Source of the DNA: Ipomoea triloba
Taxonomy: Eukaryota; Streptophyta; Magnoliopsida; Solanales; Convolvulaceae
Length of the DNA stretch: 64,000 nucleotides
Direction: 5' to 3'
Assembly: GCF_003576645.1 (NCBI RefSeq)
Contig: NC_044916.1
Location: 17,890,674-17,954,673, forward strand
Shown: positions 45,722 to 56,966 of the stretch, in pieces
How the letters are laid out: each line of letters begins with the position of its first letter
How positions within the stretch are numbered: the first letter of the stretch is position 1
The notes under the pieces: model-generated
Database searches by the model: none
Seen by the model: the letters and a program-made list of their open reading frames with translations, nothing else
Told to the model about the DNA's origin: nothing
Made by a program: the position numbers and the translations under genes

Positions 45722-45738
45722 TGGCGCCGTTGCCGGGA
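45722..45738 (+). promoter_or_regulatory. Primer binding site, tRNA-Asp type
   Basis: TGGCGCCGTTGCCGGGA matches the tRNA-Asp 3' end, one G shorter than in element A. Confidence 0.9.
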
Positions 45739-45930
45739 ATTGGCTTGTTTGGTTTTGATTGTGTGATTAATTTCTTACTAGCATTAGAGTTAGTGAATTT
45801 TAGGAGATCAAGTTTTATTTTTGTTTTATTCTTTATTTGAAAAAAAAAATATTTTTATTTGCACTAACCCATAACTAGTTCATTCCAAGAGTGTTTGTGG
45901 TTGTGTTAGACAGCAGGTTACCCTCTTTTT

Positions 45931-47793
45931 TTGCACACTAGATCAAAAGGGAACACAAATCTTCGTCCCTACGATCTAAATCTTGAGAGGAAATTAAGGA
46001 GGGAGAAGAAGGTGTTACGTGATTGGCTTCGAGAGTTCCAGGACTTCGAAGTAGACATGGAGACCGGAGACAGTAGCAATACTGGGCAGCCAGCCCATAC
46101 TGGTGCCAATACACAACAGCACCCGAGGCATAGAGAGACAGTTGGGGACAACCCTGGAGTTCGTGTCGATCCTCCAATCCCAAATGTTCAGGATCAAGCA
46201 CAGAACTACAGGGCTGATCCAAACCCAAATATCAATATTGGGGGAGGATTGGGTGCTTAATTCATGCAGCCGCAGCCTGTGTACCAGCAGCCAAGCTATG
46301 GGGTTGGGATGCAAAATCTTCTCCATCAGATGAATCCCAACCTGGTCCAGCAGTTTGCCCAGCAGGTTCCACAACCAGAACCAATGGCAGCCCATTTAGC
46401 TCCTGAGTTCACTGAAGAAGATTGCATTGTGTACCCAGGAATTGAAGCAAATAATTTTGAGTTAAAGACTCAACTCATTCAGATGGTCCAGAATAATCAG
46501 TTTGGAGGATCTCGGGTTGAAGACCCGAAAACCCACATAGTTCATTTTGACCGTATCTGCTAGACCATCAAGATGAATGGTGTTCCTAGTGAGGCCATCA
46601 AGCTGAGACTGTTTCCTTTTTCCCTGAGAGATCAAGCACAACGTTGGTTGAATTCCTTTCCAGCCAACCATTTCATTACATGGGAACAGCTCCACAAGGC
46701 TTTCATGCAGGAGTACTGTCCTCCTTCAAAGGCTGCCAAGTTAAAGAAGCAAATTCAGAATTTTTAGCAGTTTGGTAATGAGGATCTTCCTGAGGCTTGG
46801 GCGAGATTTAAAGAATTGAGGAGGCAGTGCCCGAAGAATTTAATGACCCCAGGTGATTTTATATCCTCATTCTATGAGGGATTGTCTAACCGGTCAAAGA
46901 TTATTCTAGATACCTCATCCTTTGGGGGTGTTTTCATTGATATGGGACCGGCAACTGGAGAGCAGTTGATTGAGAGGATCACCTCTAACAATACTTACTG
47001 GTACACTGAGGGGGATGATATACCCAAGAGAGAGAAAACAACTGTGATGTTCGAAGTGGGAGAAAAGATGGCAATGCAGGCTCAGCTGGATACCATACAA
47101 CACATGCTAAAGTAGTTAGTACAGGGCCCTACTCAGAGTGTCCAGGCAGTTGCTCAGCCTCCACTAACTCCACAGAATCCTTATATTCCTAACCCCTATT
47201 CTGTGCCACAGGTACCTCTTGTAGCCTGTTGTGCAACTTGTGGTGGAAATCATGTAGCTCAGACATGTCCTTTGTTAGACTTCGGTAACCAAGTTCCTCA
47301 GCCTAATATGGTGCAAGTTGATCTCATTGGTTATTCTAGACCACAGGGCCAGGGGCAAGGTTATGGGAGCTATCAGCAGCAAGGAAGAGATCAGTTTGTT
47401 CCCTCTTGGAACAATCAAGGCAATCAAGTGAGGAACAATCAACCAGGTTTTCAAGGTAATCAAGGAAACAGAGGTGGAAACCAAGGAACTCAGTGGAGAA
47501 ATAATCAGAATCCCAATCAAGGACAGTTCCAGCAAGGGAATCAGAATTTTGGGACCACTCAGGGTCAAGGTTCCTCTAGACCATCTCAGGATGTTGATAT
47601 ACAGCTTCTCATGAACACTATGATGGCTCAGTTTAGCAAGCTACAAGTAGAGCATCTTCAGCTGTTTGGCAAACTACAAGCAGAAATAGATGGTCTCAAG
47701 GCTTAGCAACAAGGAGGAGGTAATCGGTTTTCTAATCAACCTTTATCTTCGAATGGTAGACTGCCAACAAGCACAGAAAATCCAAGGCACCAA
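45931..47793 (+). pseudogene. Element B gag with five in-frame stops and no frameshift
   Basis: The frame opens at TTG (45931) where relatives have an ATG-type start (then HTRSKGNTNL). It runs through a Gln/Pro-rich region, the Retrotrans_gag core (LRLFPFSLRDQAQRWLNSFP, then TWEQLHKAFMQEYCPPSK) and a CCHC knuckle CATCGGNHVAQTC (47230-47268), then a Gln/Asn/Gly-rich tail. Stops at 46258 (TAA), 46561, 46765, 47113 and 47704 (all TAG) break it, yet the frame never shifts. Most stops sit in Gln-rich context, fitting CAG-to-TAG changes. Gag would build the particle; this copy cannot be translated through without suppression. Confidence 0.85.
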
Positions 47794-48942
47794 GTGAATG
47801 CAATCACTACTAGAAGTGGATTAGCTTTGAAGGACCCCCCTTTTCCTTCGAATGATCCAGTGCCTGAGAAAGCTGATAAGAAGGATGAGGCTGTTCAGGT
47901 TGAGGATATTCTTGATGATAGTGAGGAGGAGCCTGTGGTGCAAAGAGACAGTGTTAAGGGGAAAGCTCTTGAGCAGGATGAGAGTGCTCCAAGTAAGAAG
48001 CATGAAAGGAAGAACAAGAAGGTAGATGACTCGGTTATACCTTACAACTTGTTACCATACCCACAGAGGTTGTGGAAATCAAAGGAGTCTGATAGAGAGA
48101 GCAAGTTCCATAAGATATTGGATAAGCTGGAGATCTCCATGCCTTTTTTTGAAGCAATCACTCAGATTCCATCGTACAAGAAGTTTCTGAAGAATATTTT
48201 AGGCAATAAGAAAAAGCCAGAGAAGAGTGCGGTGGTGGATCTAAGCGAAGGAGCCTTGACCTGTGCAGTTCTTCAACATAAACTTCCTCCTAAGCTGAAA
48301 GATCCAGGTAGTTTTTCCATCCCTTGCATCATTGGTGGATTTGTAGTTGGGGGTGCTCTGTGTGATCTGGGTGCCAGTGTTAGTCTTATGCCATATTCTT
48401 TATGTAAGAGACTCAACCTGGGAACACCAAAACCCACCTACATGACCCTTCAGATGGCGGATCGCTCCATAAAGCGTCCAGTGGGAGTTCTAGAGGATGT
48501 CCCGGTCATGATTGATCAGTATTTTATACCGGGGGATTTTGTTGTACTGGATATAGAGGAGGATGCCAAGGTTCCTATTATACTTGGTAGACCTTTTCTA
48601 GCTACTGCTGGTGCACTTATTGATGTGAGAAGAGGAAAACTCGTGATGGAAGTGGCTGAGAACAAGATTGAGTTTGACATATTCAAAATGGCGAAACACC
48701 AGCCCTCATATGTTGATGAATGTTACTTGATAGAAGGGCTGGGTGAGGGCATTGTTGAGAGTAGAAAGATTGAGTTAGGGGATTTGCATGATTCCCCTAT
48801 TGATCCTGGACCCCCTGAACTGTTAAGTGTGCTGAAACAAAAGAAAAAGTTCTCTAGTTCTGGTGGTTTCTACAAAAGATGGATGAGGGAGCTGTCTAAG
48901 TTCAAAAGGCCACCGGATCGCGTGGTCCACAATCCTACTTGA
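47794..48942 (+). CDS. Element B aspartic protease region (Athila-type)
   Basis: 382 open residues in the gag frame. After an acidic linker (DILDDSEEEPVV) and VIPYNLLPYPQRLW, the protease active site reads CDLGASVSLMPYSL (Asp at 48364-48366). DLGAS replaces the usual D[ST]G, as is normal in Athila-type elements. PIILGRPFLATAGALIDVRR follows as the second conserved block. It would cleave the polyprotein. The ORF then ends at 48942 instead of entering reverse transcriptase. The first Met is internal; the protein would normally be made as a gag fusion, but a TAG at 47704 separates them. Confidence 0.85.
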   Translation: MNAITTRSGLALKDPPFPSNDPVPEKADKKDEAVQVEDILDDSEEEPVVQRDSVKGKALEQDESAPSKKHERKNKKVDDSVIPYNLLPYPQRLWKSKESDRESKFHKILDKLEISMPFFEAITQIPSYKKFLKNILGNKKKPEKSAVVDLSEGALTCAVLQHKLPPKLKDPGSFSIPCIIGGFVVGGALCDLGASVSLMPYSLCKRLNLGTPKPTYMTLQMADRSIKRPVGVLEDVPVMIDQYFIPGDFVVLDIEEDAKVPIILGRPFLATAGALIDVRRGKLVMEVAENKIEFDIFKMAKHQPSYVDECYLIEGLGEGIVESRKIELGDLHDSPIDPGPPELLSVLKQKKKFSSSGGFYKRWMRELSKFKRPPDRVVHNPT

Positions 48943-50967
48943 TATCCCTGAGGTTGAGTCGAGCTGACGACAGTAAACTTAGCGCTTCATGGGAGGCACC
49001 CCATGTTATCCTTTACTTTTTGCACTTTATTTTACTGCATTTTTCTTTTTTTTTTTTTTAGTTCGGAGTAGATTAGGGATTTTTTTTGTTTACAGGGTGT
49101 TCTCTGGGGTTGTTTTGGTGTGAGATTTGCTTTCTTTTACCTTTGAGAGAGTGGGGAATGGTTAGAATTGAAGAGCTTAGGCCTTAGAACAGTTTTAGGA
49201 CGTATTTTGGACTAACTTGCAGGTGCAACCGAACTTGGGCGCGAAAAGAACAGAAGTGCGCAATGAGGAGCCTGGATCATGGCTAGGCTCACGGCCGTGA
49301 CCCCGGCCGTGATGCTGAGGCGTCGTTTTTCAGCAGAACAGAGCAAAGCAGGGCTCTGGGTCACGGGCCACATCCCGGCCGTGATCCAGGTCGTGATGGC
49401 GTCCCAGAAATTCCAGTACGTACAGGACAAACGAGAGCTCTGGGTCACGGGCAGCATCCTGGCTGTGACCCAGGCCGTGATGGCGTCGGCAAAATTTCAG
49501 TACGTACAGGCTTAAAGAGGGCTCTAGGTCACGGGCCGCATCCCGGCCGTGACCTAGGCCGTGATACGAGGCTATAAGGATTTATAAAAAAAAAAAAAGT
49601 TCGTGAGGCCTTGTTTGTCCATCAGGGACGATGTCCAGTTTAAGTGTGGGGGGTACTATTTCTGATGAATTTTGGATGCAGTTTGCTTGAAGGACTCAAT
49701 TTGCAGCTAAAGGTAATGTGTTTTCCTTGTGTTGTGGCTGTAACCGCTTTACTTCCTGCTGGTTTGTGGTTTGTTTGGTGGTTCTTGTGCAGCCTGCTTG
49801 TCAGGGATGATTCAAGGTTGAGCTTGTGATAATTCAGTCTCTTGCCAATAGTTGGGTTAACCTCTAACATAAATGTTCCCCCTGTGTGTTATGCATTGCT
49901 AATGAAGGCTTATGTAGGATTCCGGTGATATTTGTTCTGTCATAGCTTGTCTCAGTGCTCTCATAGTGAAGTCTAGAATCTGCATGCTTTGAAGTGATTT
50001 AGGCCATTGTTATTAGCCCAAGCCTTTAAACCTACCCTGTGTTATATTTATTTTCCCTAGTTGTCCCCTTTGAGCCTTGTTTTTGTTTAATAAGTGCAAA
50101 AGCACTTAACCCCGTTCTTTATGTTGTTTTTCTTGTTTAACCCACTATTTGACCCTTAGCCTTAAGCCATATATTTTCCATTCACCCTTAGAGGGAATGT
50201 AGCATTTGTTCTTTAATTTAGAGGAGATTTCTTTTTTTGAGCTTATTTTTGATAGAGTTATTCCTGTTATCTTTGTTCTAGTGTGGGGTGTGGTGAAGAA
50301 GTTGAATAGTTGGTTTGAATTGAAGGAAAGAAAATGTTTAAAAATTGAAAAGAAAAGAAAAAGAAGAGAAAAAAGGGTTGTTATAGAAAAGAAAGAAAAA
50401 GAAGGATGAATAAAAGTGCAAGTCAAGTTGCGAGAATAAATGTCCTCACCCCCACTAGTTTAGAATACTCGTGTTTCCAATTATTTTGCTCTCTTGATTC
50501 ATATTTTCCATATCTCCTCTAGGTTTATTTGTGAATAGGTGTGAAATTCTCTCCCTTTTGTTTATTTTTCCATTCCCCTTCTTTGTTTAGCCACTCACCG
50601 TACCCTTAGCCCCATTACAAGCCAAATAAAGTCCTATTTGATCTTAGCATGCAGTTTTAGAGTGATCTATGTGAGTATGAAGGGCATGTTTATGGGAGTT
50701 CATCTTAAGCCAAGTCTTGCATAATCTCAACTGAGTACATGTGCATACAGGGTTTTAATCTACCTAATTTCGGGTGCCCGGTTAATGGCCTGAGAGGGGA
50801 ACTCACTTGTGATTCTGAGATGATTCTTAAAGCAGGTTAGGTTGTACAAGTTGGTTGGTGGTATGTTCGGTTGAGCAGGAAGGTAGTGTGATCAGTTGCA
50901 GTGCATGGAGGGTGGATTATCCTAGGTAATTGCTTGAGAACAAGCAAAAGTTCTAGTGTGGGGAAGT
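48943..50967 (+). other. Element B 3' non-coding region
   Basis: Begins with the block shared with element A (CTTCATGGGAGGCACCCCAT), then the 84-bp repeats, then the GGGACGATGTCC stretch and a long non-coding part up to the polypurine-like GTGTGGGGAAG before 50968. Small ORFs here are unsupported. Confidence 0.8.
49269..49570 (+). repeat. 84-bp GC-rich tandem repeat with hairpins, about four copies
   Basis: Units at 49269, 49353, 49437 and 49521. Each has a GGGTCACGGGC arm followed by an inverse arm around CGGCCGTGA(C/T)CC. The region is far more GC-rich than its surroundings. Some overlapping ORFs on both strands are by-products. Confidence 0.92.
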
Positions 50968-52116
50968 TGATATCTGCTATTTTGTACAATTATTCACCCC
51001 TTATTCTAGTTGTTTTGAAGGTTATTTTTTGTATCCTAGTGAAATTGGGAATTGTTTGTGTGTTATATTGTCCAAGTGCTGAATTATCTACAAGGAACAA
51101 CAAAGGAAGAATATTGGAACATTTTGGACAAGTTCTGGAAGAAAAGGGAATTACAAGGAAGAATACAAGTTGGAAAAGAATTGGAAATTGCCTAATGGGC
51201 CAAGGCCCATCTACCTCCTAGATATTTGACCTATTCTCTACAATTGAAGGAGGTTCCCTTACAGAGTTCTAAACCCTAGCTTTTAGTTTATATTTTCCCC
51301 AGCATAGTTTAGACTAGATATACATTAGATTATTTACTTTCAAGCTTGGAATCTTGGATTGAAGTTGGATTTGTTATTTATCAGATAAGTTTCTTTTCCC
51401 TTTTATTTCTTACAATGTTTATGGTTATTAATTATTGCTTTGTTTTGTTTACTCCCATCATGCGGGAGTAGTTCGTTTATGGATTTGGATTAGGGATCCA
51501 TTGTTAATCTTGATGTTCAATTTATGTTTAATTGCATAAAGGGATTGAATCTTTTACCTAGGGTTTATGTTGATTTGGGGATTTCTTTGCAGTAGTTATT
51601 GGTTTGTGGCCATAATTAATTGCTAGTCTAGGAGAGGGATTCATTACAACGACAGTTGGATGGAGACCTCAAGCCTTACCAATTCCAACCTAATTTTCCT
51701 ACTATGAAAGTAGAGGTAATTTTGGGGGCTTACAATGCTTAGGTGCTTAAGGTTATGATTGATGCATCACGACAGTGGGGCAATCTTAGCCTAATTCTCT
51801 TATTGATTACGAAAGTAGCTGAGTAGAAATCTTATGTGCATTGCCCATATATCCCTTGGTTAATTATTCTTTCTCTAATCTTGAGTTGGTTGGAACATCA
51901 AGATTACAATCCCCTAATCTGGCCCATACCTTTTATCATATAGTTTTCACCTTAATTAATTGCTTTCTTTTATTCCACATCATTCAGTCTCTGTTACTTG
52001 GATTCTATATATTCATATACTCTAGTGCTAGGTAATTCACACAGTTTCGTGCCATAACACCAATCCTCAGCGGAACGACATTAAACCCTTTTTACACTCA
52101 TCATTTGTGCTCATCA
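50968..52116 (+). repeat. 3' LTR of element B
   Basis: Same length and ends as the 5' LTR, preceded by GTGTGGGGAAGT. About 17 substitutions and no indels against the 5' LTR. Confidence 0.95.
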
Positions 52117-52740
52117 GACCGCCGCAGTCGATACCGTCAACGCACTCGCCATTGATCGGTACTCCGGACACAGACCACACAGCGCATATAACAGCTGCTC
52201 GTCGGTGGAGAGGGGACGTTCGGCAAGAGAGAGGGTTTCGACAATCATCTGTGCGCGACCGAGGTACTCTGCCGGCGAGAGATGCCCTTGCAGTAGGGTC
52301 TGAAATTGGCCGAGCAAGCTGAGACAGCGGGAACGGGAAGATGACGCGAGGGCAACGGAGATGGCGTCCCAAACCTCCCGGGAGGTGTCCCTGCCGACGA
52401 CGAGGTACATGACCTCGTCGGTGAGCAACGATATCAACAATGACAACACGGATTGATCTTGCTGGACCCAGATCGGATAGGCCGGATTGGGCGGTGGTGG
52501 CGTCGCCGGCTGCGTCGTTGGAGCAGGCAGCGTCGCCGGCGGACAGGGATTTGTGCCGTCAAGAAATCCGAGGAGTCCCTGTCCTTGAAGGAATGGCACT
52601 AGCTGAGTTCGCCAGTGCAAGTAATTCTTGGTGGTGAGTTTCACCGATACGTAATGGTGAGCAGCGGTTAGAGAAGGCGGTGGGACTGGTGGTTGATCGG
52701 TGGCGACAGTGAGTGCACCGTCGGAGGGAGTTGCGGCCAT
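52114..52740 (-). pseudogene. copia gag N-terminal part, interrupted by element B
   Basis: 208 residues from an ATG at 52738-52740 (MAATPSDGALTVATDQPP). They include VKLTTKNYLHWRTQLVPFLQ, LLGFLDG, IWVQQDQSVLSLLISLL, REVWDAI and LCGLCPEYRSM, the standard N-terminal copia gag fold. The last codon borders element B's duplication. The continuation lies at 44500-44567. GC content is much higher than in the flanks. Pol is absent. Confidence 0.88.
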
Positions 52741-53009
52741 TCAGCTGGGAAGGAAGATAAGAGGTGAACGGCGGTTTCGGTTTGTTTGATAAAAGATCGG
52801 TCACCTATCGCAACTGATACTAGATTAGTAAATTGAGTTTGAAATTCACCAACGATTACAAGAGAGAGAGAGAGTCCTTATAGTCTAGGTTACTGATGAC
52901 TCTCCTATACTATAGGCTGATCTATTAGACTAAGCTACAACCACTTAAACTAATAGCATATGATAACAAATAATAAATATAGAGTAACAATAATACAACA
53001 TAACTCACA
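52741..53009 (-). mobile_element. copia 5' untranslated region and probable LTR
   Basis: A degenerate tRNA-Met primer site (minus strand CTAGTATCAGTTGC, about 52811-52824) precedes gag. Right of it, a stretch with an (AG)n run ends ATAACTCACA just before the duplicated CTATT. The outermost bases TGTGAG at 44248 and CTCACA at 53009 are inverted, as LTR-element ends are. The exact LTR borders are unresolved. Confidence 0.55.
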
Positions 53010-53014
53010 CTATT

Positions 53015-53545
53015 AAGCTAGCTGTTATGCTTAAAAGTGTTTGGTAAAATTAATTTTTGGATAAGCTGATAAATGTAAAAAGACTAAAAAGGACATCTAC
53101 ATAAAATTTAAACAGTTTTAAATTTAAATAGATTTGTTTACATATTAAAATATAAAATAAAATATTGAAATCAATATATTTTAATAAAATATAAAGAGAA
53201 CATATATTTGAAAATATATAAAGTAAAACAAAATGTTTATAATTCATAAAATTATTTCATACAAAAATTAATGTTCAAACACAATGTCAAATTGAAATTA
53301 CAATCAAACATATTGTAGATAAAAGGCCAAAAGAATTGGGAGGGGTAAAGGATATCATTTATTTAAAATAATAAGAATATTTATGACTAAAAGTTAAGAA
53401 GCTAGCTTATTTTTTAAAAGCTCTCAAATTAGTTTTTTAAAATAATCTCTTATTTTAAGACATTACCAAACAAAACTTATATCAATCTTATTAATAGCTT
53501 AAAATAAATTATAAGTTCTTAAATAAACTCTGTCGGACAGAGCCT
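53015..53545. mobile_element. Right piece of the split hAT-like MITE
   Basis: AAGCTAGCTGTTATGCTTAA matches 30265-30285 of the intact copy and similarity continues to AAATAAACTCTGTC near 53533. Together with 44158-44247 it forms one MITE. Confidence 0.85.
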
Positions 53546-54268
53546 CGTAGTGGATGTGTTTTCAAAAAATAAAAATAAGCTCAACAGTCAACACTGTTCC
53601 GTCTATTCTTCCCTAATTACTTGTCAATCCAAGTATCGCAACAGCCAATCATCTAGTAAACTTTTACTCACACCTACTATCCTAGCTAGTAATCCCTTGG
53701 CATATATAGGGTAGCCTGAATAATTGTACGATCCAAAATTGGCACACATGCACTATTAAATCCCCTTACATAGGGTAGCTTAGCTTGAATTACTCTCTAC
53801 GAATCAAGTCTCATCGTAATGTCTCTTCGACCATTCTCTTTAATCGATACTTAATTCAGTTGAGAATATTTAAAAAATTAACAAAATTGACATTTAAATA
53901 GTTGTTTTGAAATAATGTTTTGAGTGAGGTTTATTCCGATCTCAATCTTAGTTCGGTTAAGAGGATTAATTTGATATATTATTATTCACTCAATACAAAT
54001 AATGGATAAATGATAAATCGATTTTCTATACTCACTATATATGTTGATAAAATGGAGCTTTAAAAGGTTTTAAAGTGACTTTTGTCCAAATTCGAAAATA
54101 TGAGTTTACACTAGTATATTTACATTTCAACTTTATAAACAATACAAAAAGTGTAGCTAAGAGACCCTCTCTTGCACATTCACACAACTAATACTCCTAG
54201 CAACCTATTGATTTTAAGGGATGTGTGTGTAATAGATAGTGAAAACACAATTTTATTCCCTTATACTT
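53546..54268. other. Non-coding interval
   Basis: AT-rich, no recognised element or gene. Short repeated words only. Confidence 0.5.
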
Positions 54269-54560
54269 ATGGAGCGTTTGGTTGGAAGAAGGGAATTAAG
54301 GAGGAAAAAAGATCAAATTGTCATTTCGTGGGAAGAGAATAAGGTGAAATAAGATAGGAATTCAATTAACCAACATGGTTGGCGTGGTGGTTCACCGTTG
54401 GGACAGATGATTAGTCTTTTGGCCCTCTAAACAAGTGAAATTTCAATTTGCCTCATTATAGTATGATAGTGTAAGAGTGGGATTTACTCAATGCGCACTT
54501 TCGATCTCAAGTAGTGATTGTGGGTTGGTTAACACAAAGTGGACCGAATATGTTCAGATA
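54269..54560 (+). mobile_element. Harbinger-like end followed by a SINE-like sequence
   Basis: GAGCGTTTGGTTGGAAGAAG resembles the Harbinger end at 3090, including a following GGAATTAAGGAGG. From about 54370, AACCAACATGGTTGGCGTGG and later TTGTGGGTTGGTTAACAC look like a decayed tRNA-derived SINE. Confidence 0.4.
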
Positions 54561-55380
54561 TTATGTTATAATCTAAAATCAAGTCAAGGTCATTCACTTG
54601 GGCTATAATGCACATGAGTCAAATCACACTAAAAGACTGAATACAATCAATTAGTTAGTCTAATTCATGATTTTATAACCTATATATTCTTTCTTATATT
54701 TTTAATGTGGGACTCTTAATATCGTTGTTGCTCAACTAAAAGAGAGAGAATATATTAGGCTTTTTGAGATGGGGTTTATCTGATGTAGTTTTTTTTTTTT
54801 TTTTTTTGGAAAACATGTGATGTAGTTTAATATAATTCTAAAGCATAATAAGCAAAAACTTAAGGAGCAGACGTGGTGGCTTTGGAATTGAACTGAGAAA
54901 CCAACATGGTACTTTGGTTTCTAATTATAGTAAATCTGACATTCCCCTCAAGCAAAAACTGGAATTAATGGAAAATTCTTAAATTCTGAAAAGACTTATC
55001 AGTACTTGAAGAAATTAAATATACTAAAAACCATTTTCTAAGGTGTGTGGTGGAGTTTCCTTTATACTCTTGGCAGGGTGCCCAACTCTGCCCATGGTCT
55101 CAAGAATCTGTGATCTTTGGGGGAAGTAGATTAAATATGTGATCTTTGGGACAACAATTATTGCAGTAATCTTTTTCCATGATTAGACTTCTTAGACTTT
55201 TGGGAAGGTTCACACTTCTTTCTACCCATTCAAATATTGCGCATAATATTAAATTCTATCTGAGATTTGTTTCCCAAAAAAAAAAAAAAAAAAAAAAAAA
55301 ACTCTGATATTCACTTTTGGACAAATGTTACTATAAGAAAAGATAAAGTTAAACATTTCCTCATTGTGTAACCCGTTTAC
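54561..55380. other. Non-coding interval with poly-T and poly-A tracts
   Basis: A T-rich tract near 54790-54807 and a 26-bp poly-A at 55276-55301. Short direct repeat GTGATCTTTGGG near 55109 and 55139. No gene seen. Confidence 0.6.
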
Positions 55381-55384
55381 TAAC

Positions 55385-56015
55385 TGAAAAATTTTCTCAA
55401 ATTTTCTGAAAATTTGAAAAACTAGAAAACAGAAAACATGTTTACTAGTACAGTTTTTCATTTTTAAAACAAAGAAATAATTTTTCAGTTTTCTAAAAAA
55501 CTGAAACACTATAAAAAACAGTTTTCTAAATGGAAAACAAAATCAACTATCATCTATTAGACTATATGTCACTATAACCACATTCCCACTATTATCTACT
55601 TACATATTTATTCATTACTATGATTACATTTATTACCATCTTCTTTTACTTATCATCTTCTATATTTTCTACTTACATTACTTATTTAAGCATAATTAAA
55701 ATTATACATCATTCACACTATCAAAATTAAAAATTGAAATCTATACCACGTTTTATATTTTGATTGAACTCAATATTTTTATTCTGTTTAAAGAAAATAT
55801 ATTTTAAAATATTTTAAATATAAAGTCTAAAAATCACTCGAAATTAAACTTATTGTTAATTTTATAACGTTAATCTAAAAAAATAAATTTGAAAAAATAA
55901 GTGTTAGTAAACAAGTTTTCTAAATAGAAAACAGAGAATGAAAAATAGAGAATGAAAACTGAAAAATTAGAAAACAGAAAACAGAAAACAGTTTTCTATT
56001 AGTAAACATGCCCTA
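55385..56015. mobile_element. hAT-like MITE with GAAAACAGAAAACATGTTTACT ends
   Basis: ACAGAAAACATGTTTACTAG on the left is mirrored by CTATTAGTAAACATGCCCT on the right, with AAAACTGAAAAATTAG words at both ends and an AT-rich middle. Confidence 0.55.
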
Positions 56016-56916
56016 AAAGTTCAATTAAATATCATTATAAACTTTAAATTTATTTTACAGATTGATAATTGTAAAAAATAAGTGGTTATCACAATGCCAA
56101 AAATTATACTCCATAAGTAGTAGTATAGTAAAGACACATCTTTGATTTCTTATACTTGCATAGCCGTCATTGACATGCTTCGATAGTAAGATGCTAAACT
56201 TAACTCTCTAAGTCTTTGCCGCTTTGCCCAACAATAGTATCAAGTGTGTGTGTGTGTTGGACAAAGGGCCGATAAAAAGTTTAAAAGACCAAGTACATCA
56301 CTCAAGTAAAACAATAAGAATAAATGTTGCAATGTTTCAATAGCCGATCACTAAAAGTGAAATTTACTTTAAAAAAAAAGTGTATATGAGCATAAGTGTC
56401 AATAATATGCGATATAACCAATTATTCCATTATTTCTATATTATTACCATTGATGCCAATCAACATCATTAAAAAAATCCATATATTACTTAATTATGTT
56501 CTAAAACAATGTTACTTCTTAACCATCCAATCTTTTATTCTATATCCTTATGATTCTTTTTTGAAAACATATCCTTATGATATGATTGCGGAAGGAAGGA
56601 GATATCGACACTTATTATTCGCAAATAATGAACTTATCTTATATGTTTATTGACTCATGACATGTATGACATAAAACTTAAAAGGCTAGTCAAAGTTCTG
56701 TGAATACATTAATTATAGTTAACCAAGAATTGTTAATGAGAAAATACTATATTCTCTTACTAATATTATTATTCACTTACGAAATTTTTAAAATTCCGAC
56801 AGATGACATGATTGACCACGATGCAATAAAGGGTCCATGTAACAAAAGAATACAAAAAATAATTCAATAAAATAATTACACATTATGTGGTAATATTAGG
56901 CAGCTGAGTGATTTTG

Positions 56917-56966
<50 letters not shown>

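Larger units (their letters stand above)
44568..52116 (+). mobile_element. Complete gypsy-type element B (Athila-like), gag-protease only
   Basis: LTRs of identical length (1149 bp), tRNA-Asp primer site, gag, aspartic protease, GC-rich hairpin repeats and a polypurine-like tract are all present. GACCA/GACCG flanks differ by one base (44563-44567 and 52117-52121), consistent with a 5-bp duplication. After the protease the reading frame stops and the Athila-type post-integrase block follows at once, so reverse transcriptase, RNase H and integrase are missing. By eye the LTRs differ at about 17 positions (about 1.5%), so insertion was recent. Confidence 0.93.

Noticed and set aside
46015..46395. 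126-codon antisense ORF in element B
   Set aside because: Shadow of the gag frame on the opposite strand.
46561..47706. Programmed UAG read-through in element B gag
   Set aside because: Several stops sit inside the gag core, none has a full UAG-CAR-YYA context, and read-through through five stops is implausible.
52107..52322. Plus-strand ORFs at 52107 and 52440
   Set aside because: Antisense shadows of the well-supported copia gag on the minus strand.
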